Source of the DNA: HGM05232 sp044433325
Lineage (GTDB): Bacteria; Bacteroidota; Bacteroidia; Bacteroidales; Muribaculaceae
Assembly: GCA_044433325.1 (NCBI GenBank)
Contig: JAWXTT010000093.1
Coordinates: forward strand, 1-8,697
DNA length: 8,697 nt
Direction of reading: 5' to 3'
Part shown: piece after piece, positions 1 to 7,834 of the stretch
How positions within the stretch are numbered: position 1 is the first letter of the stretch
Layout: the number at the start of each line of letters is the position of its first letter
Notes under the pieces: generated by a model
Told to the model about the DNA's origin: nothing
What the model saw: the letters and a program-made list of their open reading frames with translations, nothing else
Database searches by the model: none
Made by a program: the position numbers and the translations under genes

Positions 1-2
1 AG

Positions 3-1708
3 AGATTTATGGGTGAAACATTGAACAAGTAGCAAAAGAGATCAAACGTGTACCTTACAAGGTAGCTCACAGCAGCAACAACACACCACGTATTGATATA
101 GATGGACGTGAATACACTCCACAAGAAATTTCAGCAATGGTACTTCAAAAAATGAAAAAGACAGCTGAAGATTATTTAGGACAATCAGTGACAGAAGCAG
201 TTATTACAGTTCCTGCATACTTCAACGATGCACAACGTCAAGCAACTAAAGAGGCTGGTGAAATTGCTGGTTTAACAGTAAAACGTATCGTTAACGAACC
301 AACAGCAGCAGCACTAGCTTATGGACTAGACAAGGCTAATTCAGATAAGAAAATTGCAGTATTTGACCTTGGTGGGGGTACATTTGATATCTCAATCCTA
401 GAGTTAGGTGATGGCGTATTTGAAGTAAAATCAACTAATGGTGACACTCACCTAGGTGGTGACGACTTTGACCACGTAATTATCGACTGGTTAGCTGACG
501 AATTTAAAAATGATGAAGGAATTGACCTACGTCAAGATCCAATGGCACTACAACGTCTAAAGGAAGCTGCTGAAAAAGCTAAGATTGAACTATCTAGCTC
601 TGCAAGCACAGAAATTAACCTGCCATATATTATGCCAGTTAATGGAATACCTAAGCACTTAGTTAAGACATTATCTCGTGCTAAATTTGAACAACTAGCT
701 GACCGTTTAATTCAAGCTACAGTAGTACCTTGTCAACAAGCATTAAAGGATGCAGGCTTAACAGCATCTGAGATTGATGAAGTAATCTTAGTAGGTGGTT
801 CAACACGTATTCCAGCTATCCAAGAGATTGTACAAAAATTCTTCGGTAAAGCTCCATCTAAAGGTGTTAATCCAGATGAAGTAGTAGCATTAGGTGCTGC
901 AATCCAAGGTGGTGTACTTAGCGGTGATGTGAAAGATGTACTTTTATTAGATGTAGTTCCATTGTCAGTAGGTATCGAAACCTTCGGTAACGTAATGACA
1001 AAACTAATCGACGCAAATACAACAATCCCAACACGTAAGAGCGAAGTATTCTCAACAGCTAGCGACAATCAACCATCAGTTGAAATACATGTATTACAAG
1101 GTGAACGCCCAATGGCTAAAGATGATAAGACACTAGGACGTTTCCACCTAGATGGAATCACTCCAGCTCCACGTGGAGTACCACAAATCGAGGTAATCTT
1201 TGAGATTGACGCAAATGGTATCCTAAATGTATCAGCTAAAGATAAAGCTACTGGTAAAGAACAAAGCATCCGTATCGAAGCATCAAGCGGTCTTACTGAT
1301 GATGAAATCAAACGTATGAAAGATGAAGCAGAAGCGAATGCAGCATCAGATGCTAAAGAGAAAGAGCGTGTTGATAAACTAAACCAAGCTGACGCAACAA
1401 TCTTCCAAACTGAGAAACAGCTTCAAGAGATGGGTGATAAGATTCCAGCTGACAAACGTGCTCCTATTGATACAGCATTAGCTAAACTTAAAGATGCACA
1501 CAAAGCGCAAGACTTAGACACTATTGATGCAGCTATGAAAGAGCTTAACGACGCATTCCACGCAGCATCACAAGATATGTACAACGCTCAACAAGGTGCA
1601 GCAGGTGGTGCTAACCCTCAAGATGCAGGTTTCAACCAACAACAACAAGGTGGAGCTAACAACGCAGGCGACAACGTAACAGACGGAGCTTTCGAGGAGG
1701 TAAAATAA
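3..1708 (+). CDS. dnaK: Molecular chaperone DnaK (Hsp70), 5'-truncated by window edge, with a one-base frameshift near base 21
   Basis: This is the ATP-dependent cytosolic Hsp70 chaperone, which binds exposed hydrophobic segments of client proteins together with DnaJ and GrpE. Bases 3-20 encode RFMGET in one frame; from base 23 the reading continues one frame over as EQVAKEIKRVPYKV and then runs open to the stop. The first methionine in the intact frame (base 137) is internal and not the true start. Counting from that Met, one sees VPAYFND (25-31), the phosphate-2 loop DLGGGTFD (77-84) and LVGGSTRIP near 220. The interdomain linker DVLLLDVVPL, the substrate-binding domain, a helical lid, a Q/G-rich tail and terminal FEEVK follow. 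About 70 N-terminal residues, including the first phosphate loop, lie outside the window. Identity is certain; the frameshift is most simply a missing T. The gene converges on the minus-strand operon and is separated from it by a hairpin. Confidence 0.97.
21..22 (+). other. Single-base deletion (frameshift) in dnaK
   Basis: Reading RFMGET from base 3 leads into a TAG at 30-32. Reading the downstream DnaK frame backwards leads into a TGA at 14-16. Restoring one base in the TT at 21-22 joins the two as RFMGET-F-EQVAKEIKRVPYKV, a normal DnaK sequence. The lesion lies 21 bases from the window edge, which favours a consensus or assembly error over a real mutation in an essential-type chaperone gene; that preference is inference. 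Confidence 0.85.
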
Positions 1709-1739
1709 TCCTATAAGCAATTTAAGGAAAAAATAGAGA

Positions 1740-1774
1740 AGAGGGTGGTTAACTGTTGAAGCTAACCACCCTCT
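1740..1774. terminator. Bidirectional hairpin terminator between dnaK and the convergent operon
   Basis: A perfect 12-bp inverted repeat (AGAGGGTGGTTA at 1740-1751, its complement at 1763-1774) encloses an 11-base loop. It starts 31 bases after the dnaK stop and 25 bases past the VOC gene stop on the other strand. On the minus strand the stem is followed, after six bases, by a run of six T (positions 1733-1728), as in an intrinsic terminator. On the plus strand the following bases are only loosely T-rich, so termination of dnaK here is probably weaker. It is the only strong hairpin I saw in this 91-base gap. Confidence 0.8.
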
Positions 1775-1799
1775 ATCATTGTATAAAATCTTAAATATT

Positions 1800-2180
1800 T
1801 TATTTTACCATTGGAAGTATCTCAACCCAATAGCCATCAGGGTCTTCTATAAAGTATAATCCCATCTCGTCATTCTCATAGCAGACAGCATCTATGCTCT
1901 TATGATATGCGCGTATCTCGTCATAATCATTAGCTACACGCAGACATAAGTGAAACTCGCACTCACCCAAATCATATTTTTCAGGATGATCCTTTAGCCA
2001 AGTCAACTCTAAAAGAAAAGTTGATGCATCATCCTTCAAATATACTATTATATATGAGCCATCTTCAGCAACTAAACGTTTTGACTCAGTCAGTGATAAC
2101 GCTTTGTTATAAAACACAATACTCTTCTCTAAATCCACTACATTAATATTGTAGTGATCAAATCTTGCTTCTACTTTCAT
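1800..2180 (-). CDS. VOC-fold protein, glyoxalase I-like
   Basis: This 126-residue cytosolic protein belongs to the vicinal oxygen chelate superfamily, the fold of lactoylglutathione lyase (glyoxalase I). It shows two beta-alpha-beta-beta-beta halves, beginning FDHYNINVVDLEKSIVFY and ending GLYFIEDPDGYWVEILP. The four positions that bind metal in glyoxalase I appear filled: His9, Glu58 (in LLELTW), His77 (EFHLCL) and Glu120 (WVEILP). A metal-dependent lyase or isomerase is therefore plausible. Its substrate is unknown; Bacteroidales generally lack glutathione, so a glutathione hemithioacetal is uncertain. The start at 2180 gives the family's usual compact length with no extension. It is the last gene of the operon, 8 bases after the MBL-fold hydrolase, and is followed by a terminator. 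The annotation as 'lactoylglutathione lyase' would be by fold only. Confidence 0.9.
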   Translation of the reverse strand: MKVEARFDHYNINVVDLEKSIVFYNKALSLTESKRLVAEDGSYIIVYLKDDASTFLLELTWLKDHPEKYDLGECEFHLCLRVANDYDEIRAYHKSIDAVCYENDEMGLYFIEDPDGYWVEILPMVK

Positions 2181-2188
2181 TATTTTAT

Positions 2189-2905
2189 CTATATATTAAT
2201 TTTAATCATCTCTCCATCCTTAAATGAATGATAAACAGCAGCTTCCGCAACTCCATATAAATCAAAATCAAACGCCTTAGCGGTATAACGTCCAAAATGC
2301 ATCGGGAAGAAATGCTTAATACTCACCTTTTCTAATATCTCCTTAGCACCATCAGCATAACCTTCACGCATACGTGCATCCACAGGAAAAAAGATAATAT
2401 CCACCCCATCAGCAGTAGTTTCCATGACCCTATCCAATATTTTACGGAAAGCAATCTCAGCCTCAGCAATCTCAGCCTCAGTTGATTCGCTACGCCAATG
2501 CCAATTATTCAAATCTCCTGCATGAAAAACAACCACACCATCAATCTCAACCTTAAATGCCACACCTAAGTCAGTTGAATCATAAGTTGTAACTTTAAGG
2601 TTATCAACCATAAGATTCATATTAGGGGCAACCGTAACGCTATTATCAGGAATAGCTACATCCTCCCCTAGAATATCATCTGAAAGTATATATGTGGTGG
2701 ATATCTCCCCCTTAAAATCGAAAATTTCAGGAACAAAATGGTCACGATGCGCATGACTTGCAAAAACGTACAGCCGTTGCGTACGCGACAGGATAGCATC
2801 TAACGCTCCAGTTGTATCCTTATAATAATCAAACAAGAGAGTAATACCATCCCCCATCTCAATAGCGAAACCACTATGATAAATATATGTTACATTACAC
2901 ACCAT
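2189..2905 (-). CDS. Metallo-beta-lactamase-fold hydrolase, UlaG/UPF0173-like
   Basis: This 238-residue protein has the MBL-fold core of the Lactamase_B_3/UlaG-like branch, metal-dependent hydrolases whose known members include L-ascorbate-6-phosphate lactonase. Visible motifs are YIYHSGFAIE near the N-terminus, the metal motif HxHxDH as SHAHRDHF (His51, His53, Asp55, His56), HAGDLNNWHW (His128, Asp131) and FFPMHFG (His203). All expected metal ligands are present, so it is probably catalytic. No signal peptide is seen, so it is likely cytosolic. The start at 2905 is 3 bases after the FolK-like stop, suggesting translational coupling. Residues 144-153 contain a duplicated EAEIA encoded by a perfect 15-bp tandem repeat. 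The substrate cannot be read from sequence; proximity to the VOC gene hints at a two-step thioester or lactone pathway. Confidence 0.9.
   Translation of the reverse strand: MVCNVTYIYHSGFAIEMGDGITLLFDYYKDTTGALDAILSRTQRLYVFASHAHRDHFVPEIFDFKGEISTTYILSDDILGEDVAIPDNSVTVAPNMNLMVDNLKVTTYDSTDLGVAFKVEIDGVVVFHAGDLNNWHWRSESTEAEIAEAEIAFRKILDRVMETTADGVDIIFFPVDARMREGYADGAKEILEKVSIKHFFPMHFGRYTAKAFDFDLYGVAEAAVYHSFKDGEMIKINI
2451..2480. repeat. Perfect 15-bp tandem duplication inside the MBL-fold gene
   Basis: The unit GCAATCTCAGCCTCA occurs twice back to back (2451-2465 and 2466-2480). It is in frame and adds five residues, giving EAEIA-EAEIA on the minus-strand protein. It falls in the helical stretch after HAGDLNNWHW, where a length change is likely tolerated. 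Exact identity of the copies, including third codon positions, suggests recent slippage. Confidence 0.9.
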
Positions 2906-2908
2906 AGA

Positions 2909-3277
2909 TTATTTATTATTAATAACAGCGTAACCAATCTTAAAATATCGTTGATTATAATCCCATTCACGTAACACCACATCATCACTTATTACCACAT
3001 CAATATCTATGGCCACACTCTTTGAATCATCAGCTATGCGTCCAGCCTTCACCTCATATCTCTTGATTAAAGGTGCAATGACTATCAACTCACCATCATA
3101 ATTACCTGATAAAACAGCATTGAAATAATCAACACCAACACCATTACAAGCCGTAGTAGTGTATATATGTGAAACATGACAGTCAGACAGCAAGCCTCGC
3201 AACCACTCAATAGCAGCTTGAACTCGTGCCTCGCCATCCACCTTATTACTACCTATACTTATTACTAATCTAATCAT
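2909..3277 (-). CDS. Short HPPK (FolK)-like protein, possibly divergent in function
   Basis: This 122-residue protein resembles 6-hydroxymethyl-7,8-dihydropterin pyrophosphokinase, which transfers diphosphate from ATP to the pterin in folate synthesis. Matching features are ISIGSNK at 7-12, YFNAV at 51-55, Glu75 ahead of KAGR (77-80) and the Mg-binding pair Asp91/Asp93 in AIDIDVVI. HPPK is normally about 160 residues. Here the loop before the DxD has SKSVAIDID where HPPK has PRTLDLD, so the usual arginine is missing, and the later Pro-His-Tyr segment is replaced by DYNQRYFKIGY ending the protein. The family assignment is good, but authentic pyrophosphokinase activity is uncertain. Its ATG overlaps the tex stop as ATGA, so translation is probably coupled to tex, and the MBL-fold gene follows after 3 bases. 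Confidence 0.75.
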   Translation of the reverse strand: MIRLVISIGSNKVDGEARVQAAIEWLRGLLSDCHVSHIYTTTACNGVGVDYFNAVLSGNYDGELIVIAPLIKRYEVKAGRIADDSKSVAIDIDVVISDDVVLREWDYNQRYFKIGYAVINNK

Positions 3278-5406
3278 ATCCCTTTCATTGACAACGCAAT
3301 ACGTTTCCTACTCTTATCAATTTCTATCACTCTTACCTTGACATGCTGGTGTAGAGTAACCACCTCTGATGGTTTAGATATAAATCTATCAGCCATCTCA
3401 GAGATATGAACCAAACCATTCTCCTTGATACCAAAATCCACAAAAGCACCAAACTGTGTCAAATTGTTCACAATACCATTTAGAACCTGTCCAACGGTCA
3501 AATCATCAATAGTTCTAACTTTATCATCAAACTCTAAAACCTTAACCCCTTTACGAGGGTCACGACCTGGTTTATCTAGCTCATTCATAATATCCTCCAG
3601 TGTAGGCAACCCAACACTATCAGTTACATAATTATCAAGTTTAATTTTTGCACGCTTTTCAGCACTACTAATCAATTCAGCAACGCTACAACCGCTATCC
3701 TTAGCCATCTTAGCCACAATAGCGTATGACTCAGGGTGAACAGCACTATTATCCAATAGACTATCCCCTTGAGGAATCCTCAAGAAACCACCCGATTGCT
3801 GAAATGCCTTATCACCCATCCTTGGCACTTTCAGTATATCACGTCTTGACTTAAAATCGCCATTCTCAGCTCTATAATTTACGATATTCTGAGCCAACGT
3901 GTCAGACAATCCTGCCACATAGGTAAGTAACTCCTTAGATGCGGTGTTGACATTAACACCCACTCTATTCACACAGCTCTCAACAGTGAATTTCAGCGAT
4001 TCCTTTAGCTTTTTCTGATCCACATCATGTTGATATTGCCCTACACCTATTGACTTAGGATCAATCTTAACCAACTCAGCTAATGGATCTAGCAACCTAC
4101 GACCAATAGAAACCGCGCCACGCACCGTTACATCCTTATCAGGAAACTCATCCCTAGCAATCTTAGATGCTGAATATATCGAAGCTCCATTCTCACTAAC
4201 TACAAATATCTTAATATCTCTATTATATCTTAGTGATTGTAAAAATCTCTCAGTTTCGCGACTAGCCGTTCCATTACCTAGAGCAATAGCATCTATCGCA
4301 TACGCCTCAACTAAATATGACACTTTCTTTGCGGCAATCTTACTATCGTTTTGTGGTGGATTAGGGTAAATAACATCATTATGTAACAAGTTTCCCTGTT
4401 CATCCAGACATACCACCTTACAACCACTTCTAAAACCAGGGTCAACACCCATAATACGTTTACTTCCTAGGGGAGGTGCAAAAAGCAGTTGGCGCAAATT
4501 CTGAGAGAAAACCTCAATAGCCTCATCATCAGCACGCGCTGAGGATAAATTAGCAAACTCCGTTTCAATCGAACCCTTAATCAACCTTTTATAGCTATCT
4601 ACCACAGCCTGTTCAACTAACATAGATGATTCATTACGTCCCTTAACCAACGCTCCTTTAATCTTATCCAAAACTACCGCATCATCTATGCCAATGGCAA
4701 CACGCAGGAAACCATCCTTCTCGCCACGGCGCATAGCAAGTAAGCGATGTGAGTTACTACGTCTTAATGGCTCACTTAAATCAAAATAATTCTTATAGTT
4801 CTCGCCATCCTCCTCTTTACCTTTAACCACCCTTGAAGTGATTACTGCACTACGTCTGAACTCGCCACGAACCACATTTCTAACATATTGATTCTCTGAA
4901 ACCCACTCAGCAATAATATCCTTAGCACCATTGATAGCATCCTCGACAGAGGCTACATACTCACTAACAAATCTATTAGCTTTATACTCAATATCATCAG
5001 CATGTTGGCTCATAATAATCTTAGCTAAAGGTTCCAACCCATAGCCACGAGCTGTTTCAGCCCTACTCTTACGTTTAGGCTTGTATGGCAAATATATATC
5101 CTCCAGTTGAGTATTATCCCAACATCCATCAATCTTACTCTTCAACTCTCCGCTGAGTTTACCGCATTGTTCAATAACCTGCAATATATACTCTTTACGT
5201 TTAACTAGAGTTTGCAATGTATCATATCGTTCATTAACCCTCTGTACATTCACATCCTCCATTCCATCAGTCTGCTCCTTACGGTAACGACTAATAAATG
5301 GAACAGTAGCACCGCCATCAATAAGCTCCAGCACATTATGCACCCCCTTTTGACTTAACAGTAACTCCTCAGCTATTAACTTGGCAAAAATTATCTTATC
5401 TGACAT
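3274..5406 (-). CDS. tex: Tex family RNA-binding transcription accessory protein (YhgF/Spt6-like)
   Basis: This 710-residue protein is a full-length Tex, the bacterial relative of eukaryotic Spt6, a cytosolic nucleic-acid-binding factor linked to transcription. The domain order is as expected. An N-terminal helical region includes PFISRYRKEQTDGM at 36-49. A YqgF/RNase H-like domain at about 316-440 has MGVDPGFRSGCK, GNGTASRETERF and SKIARDEFPD. Tandem helix-hairpin-helix segments at about 485-545 include NVNTASKELLTYVAGL and KVPRMGDKAF, and a C-terminal S1 domain at about 638-708 includes GAFVDFGIKENGLVHISE. No domain is missing and length is normal. The start at 5406 lies 12 bases after the phosphoesterase stop with no clear Shine-Dalgarno, as is usual in Bacteroidetes. 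The stop TGA overlaps the next ATG. The molecular role of Tex in this phylum is not established by the sequence. Confidence 0.97.
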   Translation of the reverse strand: MSDKIIFAKLIAEELLLSQKGVHNVLELIDGGATVPFISRYRKEQTDGMEDVNVQRVNERYDTLQTLVKRKEYILQVIEQCGKLSGELKSKIDGCWDNTQLEDIYLPYKPKRKSRAETARGYGLEPLAKIIMSQHADDIEYKANRFVSEYVASVEDAINGAKDIIAEWVSENQYVRNVVRGEFRRSAVITSRVVKGKEEDGENYKNYFDLSEPLRRSNSHRLLAMRRGEKDGFLRVAIGIDDAVVLDKIKGALVKGRNESSMLVEQAVVDSYKRLIKGSIETEFANLSSARADDEAIEVFSQNLRQLLFAPPLGSKRIMGVDPGFRSGCKVVCLDEQGNLLHNDVIYPNPPQNDSKIAAKKVSYLVEAYAIDAIALGNGTASRETERFLQSLRYNRDIKIFVVSENGASIYSASKIARDEFPDKDVTVRGAVSIGRRLLDPLAELVKIDPKSIGVGQYQHDVDQKKLKESLKFTVESCVNRVGVNVNTASKELLTYVAGLSDTLAQNIVNYRAENGDFKSRRDILKVPRMGDKAFQQSGGFLRIPQGDSLLDNSAVHPESYAIVAKMAKDSGCSVAELISSAEKRAKIKLDNYVTDSVGLPTLEDIMNELDKPGRDPRKGVKVLEFDDKVRTIDDLTVGQVLNGIVNNLTQFGAFVDFGIKENGLVHISEMADRFISKPSEVVTLHQHVKVRVIEIDKSRKRIALSMKGI

Positions 5407-5418
5407 AATTATCTAAAT

Positions 5419-6600
5419 TCAACTTATCTTTTTAAGAGTAATCAAAGTAATCTCAGGAACAGCACCCACCCTCATAGGGATAGCTACCGTACCTAATCCA
5501 ATATTTACATATAAATATTGACTATCACTCTTATATAAACCACCCCACTCCTTATATCTTAGGAAAGCAGGTGAATATTTATGACCAAAAATAGTTACAC
5601 AAAACTGCATAGCATGTGTATGACCTGATAGAGTTAAATCCACATTAGTCAATGGTAGCACCTCATGTGACCAATGTACTACATTATGACTCAAAAGCAC
5701 CTTAAAATTACCATCATTTAAATTAGGGTAAGCACTCATCAAATCACCATAAATTTTAAATGGTGGTTCTCCCCAATTTTCAACCCCAATCATCATAATT
5801 GAGTCATTTCCGCGCCTGATTACTCTATAATCATTGTTTAGCATAGTCCAACCCATATCACTCTGAGTATCCACTAAATATTTTCTATCCTCAATCTTAT
5901 CCCGTTCACTCTCCCATTGCATATAATCACCATAATCATGATTACCTAGTATTGAGAAAATACCATCTTCTGCACTCAAGCTACTTAATACTTCAATAAA
6001 TGGCTCAATCTCCGAAGTTTGCCTATTCACAATATCACCCGTAAAGACAATAGCATCCGCCCCTAAAGAGTTAATCAACGCCACACACTCCTCAACAAAC
6101 TCAGTATCCTCACCATAGCTACCCAGATGCGCATCTGAAAATTGTGCAATCATATATCCATCAAAGGCAGCTGGCAAATTGTCAAATTCAATCTCAACCG
6201 CCGTTACCTCTGCACTCAATCTAGTATGTATAGCACTATACCATATAATGGCACAACCTGTAATCCCTATAACAGCAGCCACTATGTTCAACTTACGTCT
6301 AACCTTAACTTTAAAGAGATACCCCCATAAAGATATAAATAACGCACAAAACTTAGGAGCATAAATTGATAAATAGATAAACATCATCCACATCACTAGC
6401 AGCAGATAATCATTATCAATAACATCCTTAGGCATTATTGCTAAAACAATAAACAATATATATAGAGCTAATGAGAACATCCAATGCACCCAAACAACAA
6501 GCCTAGACCTACAAGCAACCACTATTTGCTTATAAATATAAAAGTCTGTAATGACACTTAATATCATTACAGACAATACTATGATTATAGGTAATCTCAT
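5419..6600 (-). CDS. Membrane-anchored calcineurin-like metallophosphoesterase (YkuE-like)
   Basis: This 393-residue protein combines four hydrophobic helices (about 3-23, 35-56, 64-92 and 104-122) with a calcineurin-like phosphoesterase domain. The two-metal site is complete: Asp156 and His158 in FSDAHLG, Gly188-Asp189 in FTGDIVNR, GNHD at 219-222, His305 in LLSHNV and GHTH at 326-329. After four helices the N-terminus and catalytic domain should be on the same side of the membrane; which side is not decided here. YkuE-type and LpxG-type phosphoesterases share this architecture, and some act on lipid headgroups including UDP-diacylglucosamine, so a membrane-lipid substrate is possible but inferred. 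It follows an acyltransferase-like gene by 31 bases and precedes tex by 12, which supports co-transcription. The start at 6600 immediately precedes the first transmembrane helix. Confidence 0.93.
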   Translation of the reverse strand: MRLPIIIVLSVMILSVITDFYIYKQIVVACRSRLVVWVHWMFSLALYILFIVLAIMPKDVIDNDYLLLVMWMMFIYLSIYAPKFCALFISLWGYLFKVKVRRKLNIVAAVIGITGCAIIWYSAIHTRLSAEVTAVEIEFDNLPAAFDGYMIAQFSDAHLGSYGEDTEFVEECVALINSLGADAIVFTGDIVNRQTSEIEPFIEVLSSLSAEDGIFSILGNHDYGDYMQWESERDKIEDRKYLVDTQSDMGWTMLNNDYRVIRRGNDSIMMIGVENWGEPPFKIYGDLMSAYPNLNDGNFKVLLSHNVVHWSHEVLPLTNVDLTLSGHTHAMQFCVTIFGHKYSPAFLRYKEWGGLYKSDSQYLYVNIGLGTVAIPMRVGAVPEITLITLKKIS

Positions 6601-6631
6601 ATCAATCGCCTTAAATTATTTATATACACTC

Positions 6632-7810
6632 TTAAATAGCCCCCGTTGCCTTTAATTTATTAGCTAGAGGATTAGCATACATTGTTAACATTCTATTATC
6701 AATGAATAATTTCTCATCATCACTCATCTCTAAATCAATCTTAGCAAATTCTCCCAGTATATATTTATCAAAGGCTGCAATATCCTCAGCACCATACATC
6801 GATGCAAATCTATCACCACCATTTAATCTATCATAAGCAATATAATTACATGGATAAATAGTGTAAGCAGCATGAATTGAGCTATCAATGATAGCACAAA
6901 TATCCTTAACCAATTCCCCTTTATCCTTAGTAGTATCCAACTTATCTAACTCAGCATTAATACATGGCGTAAATCCAAAGTTTATAGCACCCTTATAGCC
7001 AAATATCCCAGTTTGCATACTAAACAAGTCATCCTCTTGAGATTTTTTAAAGTTAGCATCACGTTTTTTACATAAAAACTCCTTTGCTTTTAGGTAATCA
7101 TTAGGGTCAAACTCATAACTAATGGAAACAGGAGCAATCATCAGCTCCTTAACCGATTCAACAATATTACCTTTTCCACCGATAGCTAACATTTTAATTA
7201 AACTCTCCTGTGTACGATCATTACTATCTTTAGTACGACCCTCACGCTGAGCAATCCATATAGGTACCTGTTTCTGCGTTAATGCAAAATGAATATAACC
7301 CGATAATTGTTTAGCAGCCTCCAACGCTTGACGCATACCTAGATTACGCCTAACTACAAAACTCTTGTTAAGTTTCACCAATATATCAATCCAATCGTAT
7401 ATCAGCAAGTTGTTACCTATTGCCACCTCACAACTCTCTATGTTATTACGTATTAATGTAATATTTAAGAATGACGCATCCAACACTATATCTCTATGAT
7501 TAGACATAAAGGTATATGGTTGCTCCTTATCAATATTTTCCAATCCAGTAGTAGTAATACCTGTTGAGGTTTTACTCTCAATACCTGCCAGAAATGGTAA
7601 CATCATCAGCTTCTGAAAATCATTCTTGGTAGTGATTGAGCATAATTGTTTAGCAAAGGCATCAAAGTCCACTCCTTTCATAGCATAAGCAATAGCACGT
7701 TTAAACCCATCCTCTGCGACAAGTTTACACGCCATCTGTTGAAAATCAGAATCTTTATAAGGTGATATATCTATATATTCTTCAGGTATCTCTATCTCTG
7801 ACTTAATCAT
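6632..7810 (-). CDS. Glycerol/lysophosphatidate acyltransferase-like protein (PlsC/PlsB-type fold)
   Basis: This 392-residue protein resembles the long Bacteroidales proteins usually labelled 1-acyl-sn-glycerol-3-phosphate acyltransferase, which would transfer a fatty acyl group to a lysophospholipid or similar acceptor at the inner membrane. The catalytic block is FMSNHRDIVLD at 101-111 with His105 and Asp111. A second block is IWIAQREGRTKDSNDRTQ at about 184-201, with Glu190-Gly191-Arg192 matching the EG(T/R) motif. The spacing between His and Asp is five residues rather than the four of canonical HX4D enzymes, although Asp107 also lies nearby. There is no signal peptide or clear transmembrane helix, so it may be peripheral. 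It heads the operon: a candidate promoter lies directly upstream and the phosphoesterase follows after 31 bases. The acceptor is unknown. Confidence 0.88.
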   Translation of the reverse strand: MIKSEIEIPEEYIDISPYKDSDFQQMACKLVAEDGFKRAIAYAMKGVDFDAFAKQLCSITTKNDFQKLMMLPFLAGIESKTSTGITTTGLENIDKEQPYTFMSNHRDIVLDASFLNITLIRNNIESCEVAIGNNLLIYDWIDILVKLNKSFVVRRNLGMRQALEAAKQLSGYIHFALTQKQVPIWIAQREGRTKDSNDRTQESLIKMLAIGGKGNIVESVKELMIAPVSISYEFDPNDYLKAKEFLCKKRDANFKKSQEDDLFSMQTGIFGYKGAINFGFTPCINAELDKLDTTKDKGELVKDICAIIDSSIHAAYTIYPCNYIAYDRLNGGDRFASMYGAEDIAAFDKYILGEFAKIDLEMSDDEKLFIDNRMLTMYANPLANKLKATGAI

Positions 7811-7834
7811 ACAATCTTAATATTAACGAATATC

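Noticed and set aside
733..1311. Two open frames on the minus strand inside dnaK
   Set aside because: They are antisense to clearly coding DnaK sequence, show no recognisable domain, and are the typical by-product of the codon pattern of a highly expressed gene.
1709..1799. Small RNA or riboswitch in the dnaK-VOC gap
   Set aside because: Only a simple hairpin between convergent genes is seen; this is fully explained as a terminator.
3425..3631. Plus-strand open frame inside tex
   Set aside because: It is antisense to the conserved S1 region of Tex, is short and serine/threonine-rich, and has no domain.
6142..6364. Two overlapping plus-strand open frames inside the phosphoesterase gene
   Set aside because: They lie antisense to the segment just before and including the FSDAHLG motif, which is clearly coding on the other strand, and they overlap each other in different frames.
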